From SAR202 cluster bacterium (GTDB lineage Bacteria; Chloroflexota; Dehalococcoidia; Lucifugimonadales; UBA3495), in assembly GCA_013204585.1 (NCBI GenBank), contig JABMNL010000012.1, positions 1-42,788 of the forward strand: DNA of 42,788 bases, in the 5' to 3' direction. Shown in pieces: positions 35,321-42,788 of this stretch (its first letter is position 1; each line of letters starts with the position of its first letter). The position numbers and the translations under genes are program-made. The notes under the pieces were generated by a model. It saw nothing but the letters and a program-made list of their open reading frames with translations. It was not told where the DNA came from and did not search any database.

Positions 35321-35664
35321 TGACTCAAGAACGATTCGACGGCCTGGAACCCAAGAAATCCTCTGGAGAGGGAGTTCCAGCGCAAAACATCAATCACGAG
35401 TTGCGCACCTTCCTCCACTCAATAATCGGCTACATCGAACTTCTTCAAGAAGAGGCCGAATCCCAGGGTCATAGCAGCCTGGCTCCGGACCTGGAGAAGA
35501 TTTTACTGGCCTCAAACCACCTGGCAGCATTGGTGGAAGAAAGACTCCCCGATACGGAGTCGGCATTCACCCAAATGAATCTTGAACCCACGTCTTCTTC
35601 CCGAGAGGACGCTGGCAAGTGGCTTAGGGACCGAATTTTTGCTCCCAACCAGGAACAGCGGTAA
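35320..35664 (+). CDS. Orphan HisKA-domain protein without an ATPase domain
   Basis: 114 residues. Residues 22-42 (HELRTFLHSIIGYIELL with His26) are a clear HisKA dimerisation and phospho-acceptor helix, followed by the second helix of the hairpin. There is no HATPase domain: the frame ends normally after a polar tail. The nearly invariant Pro of HELRTP is Phe (F31). It could serve as a phosphotransfer or docking module for the receiver just upstream, or as a decoy that binds kinase or receiver. It could also be a deletion product. Confidence 0.8.
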   Translation: MTQERFDGLEPKKSSGEGVPAQNINHELRTFLHSIIGYIELLQEEAESQGHSSLAPDLEKILLASNHLAALVEERLPDTESAFTQMNLEPTSSSREDAGKWLRDRIFAPNQEQR

Positions 35665-35691
35665 AGCTACGGAACCCGTGTGGCCCAATAG

Positions 35692-36543
35692 TTAGGCCAC
35701 GCCTTCCAGGCACCGGGCCACAAACTTTTTCATCAGCGCCAACGCCCGGTCCGTTTCTGGGCCAGGACTGTACCCAAAGCCGTGGGGCATATCTGGGAAC
35801 ATTTCCATCTTGATGCTGCCGCCTGCGGCCCGGTAAGCGGTTACGAATTGCTCCGTCACCGGCACCGGCAGGTTCCCGTCGGCCGACCCTTGGATGATTA
35901 GCGTGGGCGGTAGATGGACGTCCTCACCCCTTTGAAGTATCTGGAAAGGACTGCCCTCTTTCATGGCATCGGTAGTCAGAAAATACCCCTCTGACAGTTC
36001 CACCAGCCTGGCTTTCCCTTCCGCTTGAGCGTACTGATAGCGGGCATACGGGTCTACGATTGGCCAAGCCGCCAGCACGTACTTCAAGGTGGCGTTCGCA
36101 TTAGAACCTGGTAGATCCAACGTGTTGTACGAAACATGGTTGGGGCGCATGGCGCTTAGCAGCACGCTATGTCCACCGCTGGAAGAGCCGATACCGCCAA
36201 CCGTGCCTGGATTGGCATTAAAATCCGCAGCCTTGGACTTGAGCCACCGGATTGCGAAATTTACGTCTTCGACCTGGGCCGGATATGGATGCTCCGGGGC
36301 CAACCTAAAGTCGATGGCCGCTACCACCATACCGCTCTCGGCTAATGACCGGTCCATCACCTCCGCATTCGTCCTGTCGCCGGTGCTCCATACTCCTCCG
36401 TGGACGTCGAGGAGCGCCGGGAACGGCCCCGCACCCGTTGGTTGGTAGACCCGCACCGCCAACCCAGCACGGTATTCCAAGTCCTGAACGCTTATCTCGC
36501 AAGCCCCCGCCGGGTCATATGTCACTGGTGATTCGCCTGCCAT
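35692..36543 (-). CDS. Alpha/beta hydrolase-3 esterase
   Basis: 283 residues, with the hormone-sensitive-lipase-like oxyanion motif HGGVW (48-52) and the nucleophile Ser121 in GSSSGG. A C-terminal His in MPHGFG completes the triad. It should hydrolyse short or medium-chain esters of organic acids, in the cytoplasm. GGAGG before the ATG fixes the start. It follows the FAH-family gene on the same strand with a 52-base gap, so one operon is likely. The plus-strand neighbour ends 27 bases away. Confidence 0.9.
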   Translation of the reverse strand: MAGESPVTYDPAGACEISVQDLEYRAGLAVRVYQPTGAGPFPALLDVHGGVWSTGDRTNAEVMDRSLAESGMVVAAIDFRLAPEHPYPAQVEDVNFAIRWLKSKAADFNANPGTVGGIGSSSGGHSVLLSAMRPNHVSYNTLDLPGSNANATLKYVLAAWPIVDPYARYQYAQAEGKARLVELSEGYFLTTDAMKEGSPFQILQRGEDVHLPPTLIIQGSADGNLPVPVTEQFVTAYRAAGGSIKMEMFPDMPHGFGYSPGPETDRALALMKKFVARCLEGVA

Positions 36544-36595
36544 TTAATCCTCCAGATTAGTGGAACCAAGGGCCGAGCCCCATTAGTAAAAACGA

Positions 36596-37606
36596 TTACC
36601 GCTGATACTTGTAGTCCTTGGAGATACCCCGTTCCGGCACGGGGGACGCGTTCTTAACCTGGTAGCGGTACTTGGGGTCGAGAGCGGGTTTGGGGCCGAT
36701 GGTGCCTCGGAGCACTCCGATTTTCTCCACTTCATGCTCCACCACATCGCCTGGCTCCAGGAACCTGGCGGAATCGTACCCCTTACGCATGGCCTCTCTG
36801 ATGGAGCCGCCGCCGACAGTACCGCTGCCAATCACGTCGCCGGGGACAATACGACTGTCCATGGATGCCCGCTCCACCATATCCTCGAAGGAATGGTAGG
36901 CATTCTCGGCGGCGCTGTCCTTGCACCAATATTCCCCGTTAACCTTGACGTTGCACTTTAGGTTCAGCCGTCCGTCTTTGATGTAGGGGGCCAATTCGTC
37001 TGTCGTAACCAACCAGGGGCCGACGGACGATGCGGTGTCTTTGCCCTTGGCCGGGCCTAGGCCGAACGCCATCTCGTCTACCTGAAGATCGCGGGCGCTC
37101 CAGTCATTGAATAGAGTGAACCCTGCGATGTAGTCCATTGCGTTGGCAGCGGAGACGTTTCGCCCTTCTTTGCCAATCACACAGCCAATCTCAAGCTCGT
37201 AGTCAAATTGTACCGACGCCGCCGGAAATGGAATCTCGGCGTCAGTCCCGTAGACACAGAGGGGATTGGAAAAGTAGAAAACCGGCATGCGGTACCAGAC
37301 TTCCGCTGGCTCACGGGTTCCCTGGTTGCTGGCGTGTTCTTCATAAACGATGAAATCACGCACCGTGGGCGGCTGTAGTACCGGCGACCGCAACTGAACG
37401 TTTGCCAAGGGCACTCGCGGCGCGGCGGTATTCTTCGCCAACGCGTCGCGGACTCGGTCGATTGGCGAGTCGCCCAGCTCCAACAACGCCTGCACATCTC
37501 GCAGCTGCTGGCCGTCGCCGACCAAGGCGCTGACATCAACGACATCGTCGTTATCCAAGACGCCGCAGCGCGGTCCATTCCCCGTGTCATAAGTCAGTAA
37601 TTTCAT
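36596..37606 (-). CDS. Fumarylacetoacetate hydrolase (FAH) family protein
   Basis: The start at ATG 37606 has GGGAGG upstream. 336 residues. Metal ligands visible are E137 and E139 in DYELEIG and D168 in FNDWSARD; His91 sits in YEEHAS. The family hydrolyses beta-diketones such as fumarylacetoacetate or decarboxylates/hydrates ring-cleavage products. The N-terminal 70 residues match the FAH_N fold. In an operon with the esterase it could act late in ring degradation. Substrate unknown. Confidence 0.92.
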   Translation of the reverse strand: MKLLTYDTGNGPRCGVLDNDDVVDVSALVGDGQQLRDVQALLELGDSPIDRVRDALAKNTAAPRVPLANVQLRSPVLQPPTVRDFIVYEEHASNQGTREPAEVWYRMPVFYFSNPLCVYGTDAEIPFPAASVQFDYELEIGCVIGKEGRNVSAANAMDYIAGFTLFNDWSARDLQVDEMAFGLGPAKGKDTASSVGPWLVTTDELAPYIKDGRLNLKCNVKVNGEYWCKDSAAENAYHSFEDMVERASMDSRIVPGDVIGSGTVGGGSIREAMRKGYDSARFLEPGDVVEHEVEKIGVLRGTIGPKPALDPKYRYQVKNASPVPERGISKDYKYQR

Positions 37607-37732
37607 AAGTCCTCCCATTCAAGCGCGATCTGTCCCGCCGCTAACAAGAGCGAGAACATTGGGCATTACAGCACACGCACATCACGCGGTCAATCGACGC
37701 TAGATCTCTGCCGCCCAACTCAGTGGCGGCGG

Positions 37733-38353
37733 CTAACTGGAAAGATCATCATCAATCAGTTCGGCAATTTGCCGGTCATTGTCGCCGGTATGAGTTTTTA
37801 GCTGCTCGGACACCCATACCCGACGGTGTTCTGGGTGGTTTTGGTTCAGCTTCCACTTGCCCTGTAACCGGGTGATTGCAATCTCGAAACCGACAATACG
37901 TTTCATCATCTGGTCGGAGTATTCCGTGCTGAAGTCGGGTTGCCAGGGTTTGGGCTGGGAGGCTTCGTAGAAATCGGTCAGCCGTCCCACGTTTTCTTCC
38001 ATCCCCGCCCGGTCTTCGATTGCCTTGAACACCCCGGTTGCATGTACCGCCACGTAATTCCAAGTGGGAACAACATCTTCTTCTTGATACCAGGTTGGGG
38101 ACACGTAGGCGTGGGGGCCATGGAAAACCACCAGCACCTCTTGGCCGTTGGCATACCGCCATTGCCGATTGGCTTTAGCCATATGCCCGAGTATTAGGCC
38201 CTGTTCACCGCTGTCCTCGTCGATGATGAACGGCAAGTGACTGGCCATCGGCTCGGAACCGGTGTGTGAAAACAAAATACCAAACCCGTTGCTCTTCATG
38301 AATTCGAACAGCTTGGCACGGTCATTAACTTCGTAATACTTCGGAATGTACAT
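37733..38353 (-). CDS. PaiB-like FMN-binding split-barrel protein
   Basis: 206 residues. It matches the PaiB family along its length: SHLPFI near the N-terminus, LGHMAKANRQW, GPHAYVSPTWY, VPTWNYVAVHATG and GKWKLNQN. PaiB of Bacillus subtilis is linked to repression of sporulation and degradative-enzyme genes, but related proteins bind FMN or heme, so the molecular function is not settled. GAGGGAA precedes the ATG. It diverges from the zinc-ribbon gene. Confidence 0.92.
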   Translation of the reverse strand: MYIPKYYEVNDRAKLFEFMKSNGFGILFSHTGSEPMASHLPFIIDEDSGEQGLILGHMAKANRQWRYANGQEVLVVFHGPHAYVSPTWYQEEDVVPTWNYVAVHATGVFKAIEDRAGMEENVGRLTDFYEASQPKPWQPDFSTEYSDQMMKRIVGFEIAITRLQGKWKLNQNHPEHRRVWVSEQLKTHTGDNDRQIAELIDDDLSS

Positions 38354-38553
38354 TTATTCCCTCAGATCCCTCAGGCATTTTTCTGTGCGGCCTGCGCTCG
38401 GCGTGGACCGTATAGCCCGCTGTTGCGAGCCCAAAGGCTCATAACATGGGGCTTCATAGTACTAAATCATAATCGCCCATACTATCAAGATGACAAAAGC
38501 GGTCATGAAAAATGACTGTGGATTTCGTTTGAAACCAATAGGGAGACTCACTG

Positions 38554-38799
38554 ATGACTCGACTGGTCGACACAAGAAACATGTTCGATTCCGACGACGA
38601 AGTTAAGAATCAAGAAGTGTCCCAAAACGGAGTTTCAGGGCGGACATACCGACAAGGCTATTCCGAAGCAGAGTGCGCCTGCTGCGGAGCCAATTCCCTG
38701 CATGCCTTGCGGATTGGCTACAGCTTCGTCGAGTGGGTATGCGACATTTGCGGCACCAGCATCGAGCAAACCCTAGCTCCTATAGCTAAAGCCAGATAG
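38554..38799 (+). CDS. Small zinc-ribbon protein
   Basis: 81 residues. Two CxxC knuckles, C41-C44 (CACC) and C63-C66 (CDIC), spaced as in a zinc ribbon, bind one zinc. The N-terminal 35 residues are acidic and likely disordered. GGGAG before the ATG supports the start. No family was identified. Its role could be nucleic-acid or protein binding. It is convergent with the molybdoenzyme gene, six bases apart. Confidence 0.8.
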   Translation: MTRLVDTRNMFDSDDEVKNQEVSQNGVSGRTYRQGYSEAECACCGANSLHALRIGYSFVEWVCDICGTSIEQTLAPIAKAR

Positions 38800-38805
38800 G
38801 CCAGA

Positions 38806-40938
38806 TTAGGCCAAGATGCCTAATCTGATTGCCTTATAGACTCGGTCTGCGGTAACAGGAAGCTCCAATACCCGGCATCCGACAGCGTCGGCCACGGCAT
38901 TGGCGATGGCGGCGGCGGTGGCGTTGTTTGCCAGCTCTCCAATTGCCTTGGCTTCGTAGGGTCCGGTGCCGCCTTCGGCATGTACTAACACCGTCTCGAG
39001 GGACGGGATGTCCGCCATGGATGGAAGCTTGTAATCGCCCAGGTTCCCGTTAATAACCTGACCGCCATCCAAAACCAGCTCTTCGGTGACACCCAGACCA
39101 AAGCCCGTTATAACCCCGCCGTCAATTTGGCCCTGATGCGCTATGGGATTGATGATTGTGCCCACATCGTGCGCTGTAACTAACCTGAGCACCTTGACCT
39201 GCCCGGTCTCAACATCCACATCGACCTCAGCTACTTGAGCGCTGAAATAGGTAATGTCCTCACGCTCTTCAGCGGTGTGCTCAACGGTTATCGTCAGCGG
39301 AAGTGTCGCGCCGTCGGCGATTGCCTGCCGCATCTGCGCACAGGCCTTAACCACCGCCTGACCCTCTGTGTAGGTGACCCGGCTGGCGCGGGGACCCTCG
39401 TCGTAGGGCGTGCTATCGGTATCGCCGGGGCGAACACGAACTTGTTCCAGCGTGACGTTCATCTCGCTGGCTACTATCTGCTTCTCGATGGTGTGGGTGC
39501 CAGTGCCAATATCCACCGTGGGGCTGATAACGCTAAACGACCCGTCGGCCTCGGCAGTCAGCACGGCCCCAGCAATTCCACCCCCTATCTGACGACCGAA
39601 GATGGCGACTCCCCGGCCATGACCCGGCCCATTCTTGGGTTTCCCCCAGTTTCCCGCAGCCAAGGCGGCGTCCAGCACCGGGCGGATATTCACCACTTCT
39701 TGAACTCGGCCCAACGCATCCTCGTCGCCCTGTTCCAATAGGTTCATCTGTCTGAATTTGGCCGGGTCCATTCCCAGCTCCGATGCCAACAGGTCTGTGT
39801 GCGACTCGAGGGCAAAGGTGTATTGGTGGGCTCCCGGCGCTCTGAAGTATCCTGCGGGCGTGGTGTTGGTATAGACCTGCAAGAATTCAAAGGATGTGTT
39901 GGGGATTCGGTAGCCGCCACCGACGTAATGATGGGTGGAAAGGTAGGCCCTCGGTTTCATGGCGCCGTAGGCACCGCTGGCGTGGACCGTCTTAACTTCT
40001 CGAGCCGTAATTCGACCGTCACGGGTTACTCCCGAGCGAATCTTCACAACGGTGTAATGGGTTGGATTACTGGCGGTGAGTTCTTCCACAGAGCTCATTA
40101 TGATTTTGACGGGACGGTTTGCCGCCTTGGCCAAGAGGTAAGCGATGGGCAGGTCGCGGCCATCGCCCTTGCCGCCGAAATCGCCGCCCACCGCGTTTAC
40201 ATTGACTCGGAATTGCTCTTCCGGAATACCAAGCGATAGCGCAGTTTGCCGACGCGCCCGAAACGGGGCTTTGCTGGAACACCAGGCTTGAATACGCCCG
40301 TCATCATCAATGGCTACGACGCTGGCGTAGGGCTCAATATAGCCTTGGTGGCGGCTGGGAATGGTAAATGAATGCTCCAAGACAACGTCGGCCTCGGCAA
40401 AGCCCTGGGCCAGGTCGCCCTTGCTCCAGGAGAGCCGCGTCTGGCCGTTGTGGACGTCCGGGGCTAGCAGGGCTAGGGGCGCTCCTTCGTAGGCCGCAAC
40501 ATCGTCGTGGAGCAGCGGAGCATCAGCCTGCATCGCTTCCATGGGATCGAAGACCGCCGGAAGCACTTCGTAATCAACTTCTATGAGCCTAATCGCTTCG
40601 TCGGCAGCTTCGGGGGTCTCCGCAGCCACGGCTGCTACCCGGTCGCCAATGTAGCGGACGCGGTCCCAGCAGAGGAGCGGCAGGTCACGCAGCACTTTCC
40701 CAAAAAGGCATCCGATGGCGTCCTGGCCGGTAACCACGGCTTTGACGCCAGGAACCTGCTCGGCTGCCGTGGTGTCAATACTGCGAATTCGAGCGTGGGG
40801 ATGGGGGCTGCGCAGAATCTTGCCGCACAGCATTCCGGGCAAAATCACGTCGCCAGCGTAGAGGGTTTCACCAGTGACCTTGGCAGGCCCGTCAATACGT
40901 GCAACAGACTGGCCAATAATTGACGATTGGGAGCTCAT
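38806..40938 (-). CDS. Xanthine-dehydrogenase-family molybdopterin-binding subunit
   Basis: 710 residues, the large subunit of the molybdenum hydroxylase family. The N-terminal DGPAKVTGETLYAGDV is the a/b hammerhead. The C-terminal catalytic Glu668 lies in AKAIGELANNATAAAIANAV. The AYRCSFR loop of CO dehydrogenase was not seen, so it is not CoxL; a ketone, aldehyde, nicotinate-type or xanthine-type hydroxylase is likelier. No FAD or 2Fe-2S subunit gene is beside it, so partners must come from elsewhere. GAGGAAATG precedes the ATG. Confidence 0.92.
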   Translation of the reverse strand: MSSQSSIIGQSVARIDGPAKVTGETLYAGDVILPGMLCGKILRSPHPHARIRSIDTTAAEQVPGVKAVVTGQDAIGCLFGKVLRDLPLLCWDRVRYIGDRVAAVAAETPEAADEAIRLIEVDYEVLPAVFDPMEAMQADAPLLHDDVAAYEGAPLALLAPDVHNGQTRLSWSKGDLAQGFAEADVVLEHSFTIPSRHQGYIEPYASVVAIDDDGRIQAWCSSKAPFRARRQTALSLGIPEEQFRVNVNAVGGDFGGKGDGRDLPIAYLLAKAANRPVKIIMSSVEELTASNPTHYTVVKIRSGVTRDGRITAREVKTVHASGAYGAMKPRAYLSTHHYVGGGYRIPNTSFEFLQVYTNTTPAGYFRAPGAHQYTFALESHTDLLASELGMDPAKFRQMNLLEQGDEDALGRVQEVVNIRPVLDAALAAGNWGKPKNGPGHGRGVAIFGRQIGGGIAGAVLTAEADGSFSVISPTVDIGTGTHTIEKQIVASEMNVTLEQVRVRPGDTDSTPYDEGPRASRVTYTEGQAVVKACAQMRQAIADGATLPLTITVEHTAEEREDITYFSAQVAEVDVDVETGQVKVLRLVTAHDVGTIINPIAHQGQIDGGVITGFGLGVTEELVLDGGQVINGNLGDYKLPSMADIPSLETVLVHAEGGTGPYEAKAIGELANNATAAAIANAVADAVGCRVLELPVTADRVYKAIRLGILA

Positions 40939-40973
40939 CTGCTCATTTCCTCAGGACTCGTCCTTGGGTTTAG

Positions 40974-41034
40974 TCCGCCAATCCTACCTCCGCCAATCCT
41001 ACCATAGGAGCTTCGCGACTCTGGTAGGATTGGC
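40974..41034. repeat. 15-bp tandem repeat with an inverted copy
   Basis: TCCGCCAATCCTACC is repeated directly (40974-40988, 40989-41003). Its inverted form GGTAGGATTGGC lies at 41023-41034, so a hairpin with a 12-bp stem can form in the DNA upstream of the molybdoenzyme gene. Confidence 0.85.
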
Positions 41035-41039
41035 CGCTC

Positions 41040-41321
41040 CTAACCTTCGTTAAGGAACGCTTTAATCGAATCCTGTTCCATCAACGGGTATATCGCAAAT
41101 TCGGCGGGCACCGCATCGGCCCACTCGTTGAGCAAACGATGCAACATCTCATGGGAATCTACGTCGAAAATTCCAACTGCGCCGCGGCCAGTGCGGGGGT
41201 AAAACGACCGGGCAATGCCGCGTTCCAGTTTGTCTTCCACCCAAGGCCAAAAACTCTTGCGCGCCTCACGTACATCCGATGGTCGAGTCGGCGCAGGCGT
41301 GCTCATCACTAAAAACAGCAT
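41040..41321 (-). CDS. Small ferredoxin-fold protein (muconolactone-isomerase/DUF3303-like)
   Basis: 93 residues. The pattern of two beta-alpha-beta repeats, the final GRGAVGIFDVDSHEMLHRLL and the ending IYPLMEQD resemble the small dimeric alpha/beta-barrel proteins of the muconolactone isomerase/DUF3303/YciI group. A catalytic role is only a guess. GGGGAA before the ATG supports the start. The gene lies next to the molybdoenzyme gene on the same strand. A CATTGTGATAAGA stretch (41382-41394, minus) lies about 60 bases upstream of it. Confidence 0.7.
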   Translation of the reverse strand: MLFLVMSTPAPTRPSDVREARKSFWPWVEDKLERGIARSFYPRTGRGAVGIFDVDSHEMLHRLLNEWADAVPAEFAIYPLMEQDSIKAFLNEG

Positions 41322-41547
41322 TTTCGTTCCCCTAAATAGGTTTGAGATACATTAAGAATTCCTTACACCCGGCATATTACCTCTTATCACAATGCACTGT
41401 GAGCATCGTAATACCGTCGCAATTTACACGCCTACCAGGCGTGGACGAATCTGCTCCACCAAGGGGTAAGAGTGCAGTAAATCTTGGAACGTTGTAAAAT
41501 CTTTTGTACAAACAGTTAATATCGTTCATCAACTAGGGGAGGCGTCC

Positions 41548-41673
41548 ATGGTTCGCTCCAAGCCCAAGCGGGAAAAACCAGCAGAAACCTTAGCCGATTT
41601 CATAACACGCGTTAGTAAATCACCGACGAGGACTAACGGGTTGAAGAAGAATCTGAAAGGCGCACGTCGCTAA
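41548..41673 (+). CDS. Basic microprotein of 41 residues
   Basis: A very strong ribosome site, AGGGGAGG, lies a few bases before the ATG. The product is rich in Lys and Arg (about a third of residues), begins MVRSKPKREKPAETLADF and ends KKNLKGARR. No cysteines or membrane segment. It resembles no family I know; its charge would suit RNA or DNA binding. A 10-bp palindrome TTTGTACAAA (41503-41512) lies upstream and a bidirectional terminator follows. Confidence 0.6.
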   Translation: MVRSKPKREKPAETLADFITRVSKSPTRTNGLKKNLKGARR

Positions 41674-41708
41674 GCTAGGTAATAGCTAGTCAAGGCTGAT
41701 TAAGGCAA

Positions 41709-41748
41709 CAAAAATGCCCCGGCTCAATTGAGCCGGGGCATTTTTTTG
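41709..41748. terminator. Bidirectional intrinsic terminator
   Basis: A perfect 28-nt palindrome (ATGCCCCGGCTC and its mirror around AATT), flanked by A5 and T7 runs. It serves the microprotein gene on plus and the helicase gene on minus. Confidence 0.9.
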
Positions 41749-41794
41749 ATTCCCGGACAAACACGAGGGTCAGGCCGCAGTTAGCGGCAGACCG

Positions 41795-42788
41795 CTATTT
41801 TGGTAGTGTTTCTAGCTTTAGTTCGCCCGACAAGCTGGCCAGTAATAGATCCAACATCTCGAATTCCCATTCTGTGACGAATGTGATGGCGGTGCCGTCG
41901 GACCCCATGCGCGCGGTCCGGCCGATACGGTGAACGTACTCTTCCAGGTTTTGCGGCATGTCATAGTTGACGACGTGCGATACCTCCGGAATATCCAGGC
42001 CTCTGGCCGCGACGTTGGTCGCCACTAGGACCTTAAGTTCCCCAGAGTGAAAGGACTTCATCGCCGCGTTTCGTTCGGACTGAATCATGCCGCCGTGAAT
42101 CCCAATAGCAGCCACGCCTTGGCGCTGTAATGCACGGGCCAACTGGTCTACCCCGGCTTGGGTCTTCCGGAACAATAGGGCCTTACCGTCGCTCATCTGG
42201 GTTTTTATCAGGCCCACTAGGGTGCGCACCCGGTCCGATTCCAAAACCTCGTAGTAAATCTGACGTAGGTGGGGTGCGGTTTCAATCTCGCCGCCAATCC
42301 TTATCCAGGTTGGCGAATGCATGTGGCGCTCAACAATCCTTCGGATAAGCGTGGGCATTGTGGCGGAGAAGAGGGCCGTCTGCCGGTTTCTGGGCGTACG
42401 GTACAAAATTCGCTCAATATCGGGTAGGAAGCCAATGTCTAGCATCTCGTCGGCTTCATCCAACACCACGGTATGAACGGATTCGATTTTTAGGGTTCCC
42501 CGGCCCAGGTGATCCAGTATGCGACCTGGGGTGCCCACGACTATTTGAGTGCTTCGATTGAGTGCCGTAATTTGCCTGGAGATGGGCTGTCCTCCGTAGC
42601 AGGCGACCACTCCCAGATTACGGAATTCGGCCAGGCGCGCAAGTTCCTCGCGGACCTGCATTGCCAGTTCGCGAGTCGGAACTAGTACCAGCCCTTGAAC
42701 AAAATTCAGGGAAGGGTCTACCCGTTCCACCAAGGGAATACCAAAGGCGGCGGTTTTTCCGGTGCCCGTATGAGCTTGGCCCACCACA
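41795..42788 (-). CDS. DEAD-box RNA helicase, 5' end outside the window
   Basis: 331 residues visible; the N-terminus with the Q motif lies off the right edge. Present are motif I AHTGTGKT, Ia PTRELA, II DEAD (VVLDEADEML), III SAT (LFSATMP), IV and V segments and VI HRIGRTAR. Both RecA-like domains are therefore complete except for the start. The short C-terminus, ending LKLETLPK, suggests a small RhlE/CshA-like form without an RNA-binding tail. Such enzymes unwind RNA in ribosome assembly or decay. A strong terminator follows. Confidence 0.93.
   Translation of the reverse strand, partial: VVGQAHTGTGKTAAFGIPLVERVDPSLNFVQGLVLVPTRELAMQVREELARLAEFRNLGVVACYGGQPISRQITALNRSTQIVVGTPGRILDHLGRGTLKIESVHTVVLDEADEMLDIGFLPDIERILYRTPRNRQTALFSATMPTLIRRIVERHMHSPTWIRIGGEIETAPHLRQIYYEVLESDRVRTLVGLIKTQMSDGKALLFRKTQAGVDQLARALQRQGVAAIGIHGGMIQSERNAAMKSFHSGELKVLVATNVAARGLDIPEVSHVVNYDMPQNLEEYVHRIGRTARMGSDGTAITFVTEWEFEMLDLLLASLSGELKLETLPK

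Noticed and set aside
38806-40938. CO dehydrogenase large subunit (CoxL)
   Set aside because: The CoxL active-site loop motif is absent; only the general molybdenum hydroxylase features are present.
1-42788. CRISPR array, tRNA, phage or toxin-antitoxin module
   Set aside because: No regularly spaced repeats, cloverleaf, phage structural genes or toxin-antitoxin pair were seen.

Overview
The window looks like chromosomal DNA from an uncultured free-living bacterium with moderate GC. Its gene content resembles heterotrophic Chloroflexota of the SAR202 type: a dense mix of flavin monooxygenases, a mandelate-racemase-type enolase, SDRs, vicinal-oxygen-chelate (VOC) proteins, a Rieske oxygenase and unrelated hydrolases. 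This placement is an inference from gene families; there is no rRNA or other marker gene. An actinobacterial-like trait, a mycothiol-dependent isomerase-type protein, is also present. No tRNA, rRNA, CRISPR array or phage module was seen.

Layout. 1-118: the right end of an IS3-family element. 173-3431: oxidative catabolism genes (CMD-fold protein, SDR, Old Yellow Enzyme) around a gene-free stretch (1794-2333) that holds two near-identical promoter-plus-terminator cassettes and an attenuator-like leader. 3523-7328: an ABC-F ATPase and a sensor kinase broken by three frameshifts. 7748-13481: VOC proteins, a YgjP-type metallopeptidase, an MFS exporter, a luciferase-like monooxygenase and a sugar-nucleotide-type epimerase. 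13605-17079: a four-gene operon for two ABC-2 exporters, which appears to start on a leaderless GTG. 17119-30311: enolase, GNAT, MDMPI/SCP2 protein, twin lipoproteins, epoxide hydrolase, amidohydrolase, SDR, Rieske oxygenase, alpha/beta hydrolase, luciferase-like monooxygenase, VOC, TIM-barrel isomerase and VOC. 30427-31965: a GMC oxidoreductase remnant and an MFS transporter. 32236-35664: a signalling operon of membrane histidine kinase, single-domain receiver and a kinase-less HisKA protein. 35692-42788: esterase, FAH-family enzyme, PaiB-like protein, zinc ribbon, xanthine-dehydrogenase-type molybdoenzyme, a small ferredoxin-fold protein, a 41-residue basic microprotein and a truncated DEAD-box helicase.

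How the genes work together. The enzymes suggest scavenging of oxidised, cyclic or recalcitrant organic matter: ring hydroxylation (Rieske), flavin oxygenation or reduction (two LLM enzymes, OYE), dehydrogenation (SDRs, molybdoenzyme), epoxide, ester and C-C hydrolysis (epoxide hydrolase, alpha/beta hydrolases, FAH) and isomerisation (enolase, TIM barrel, MDMPI, CMD). They are spread over many short divergent units, so no single linear pathway can be read off. The region also carries an unusual number of short tandem duplications (15 to 44 bp) and palindromic intergenic elements.
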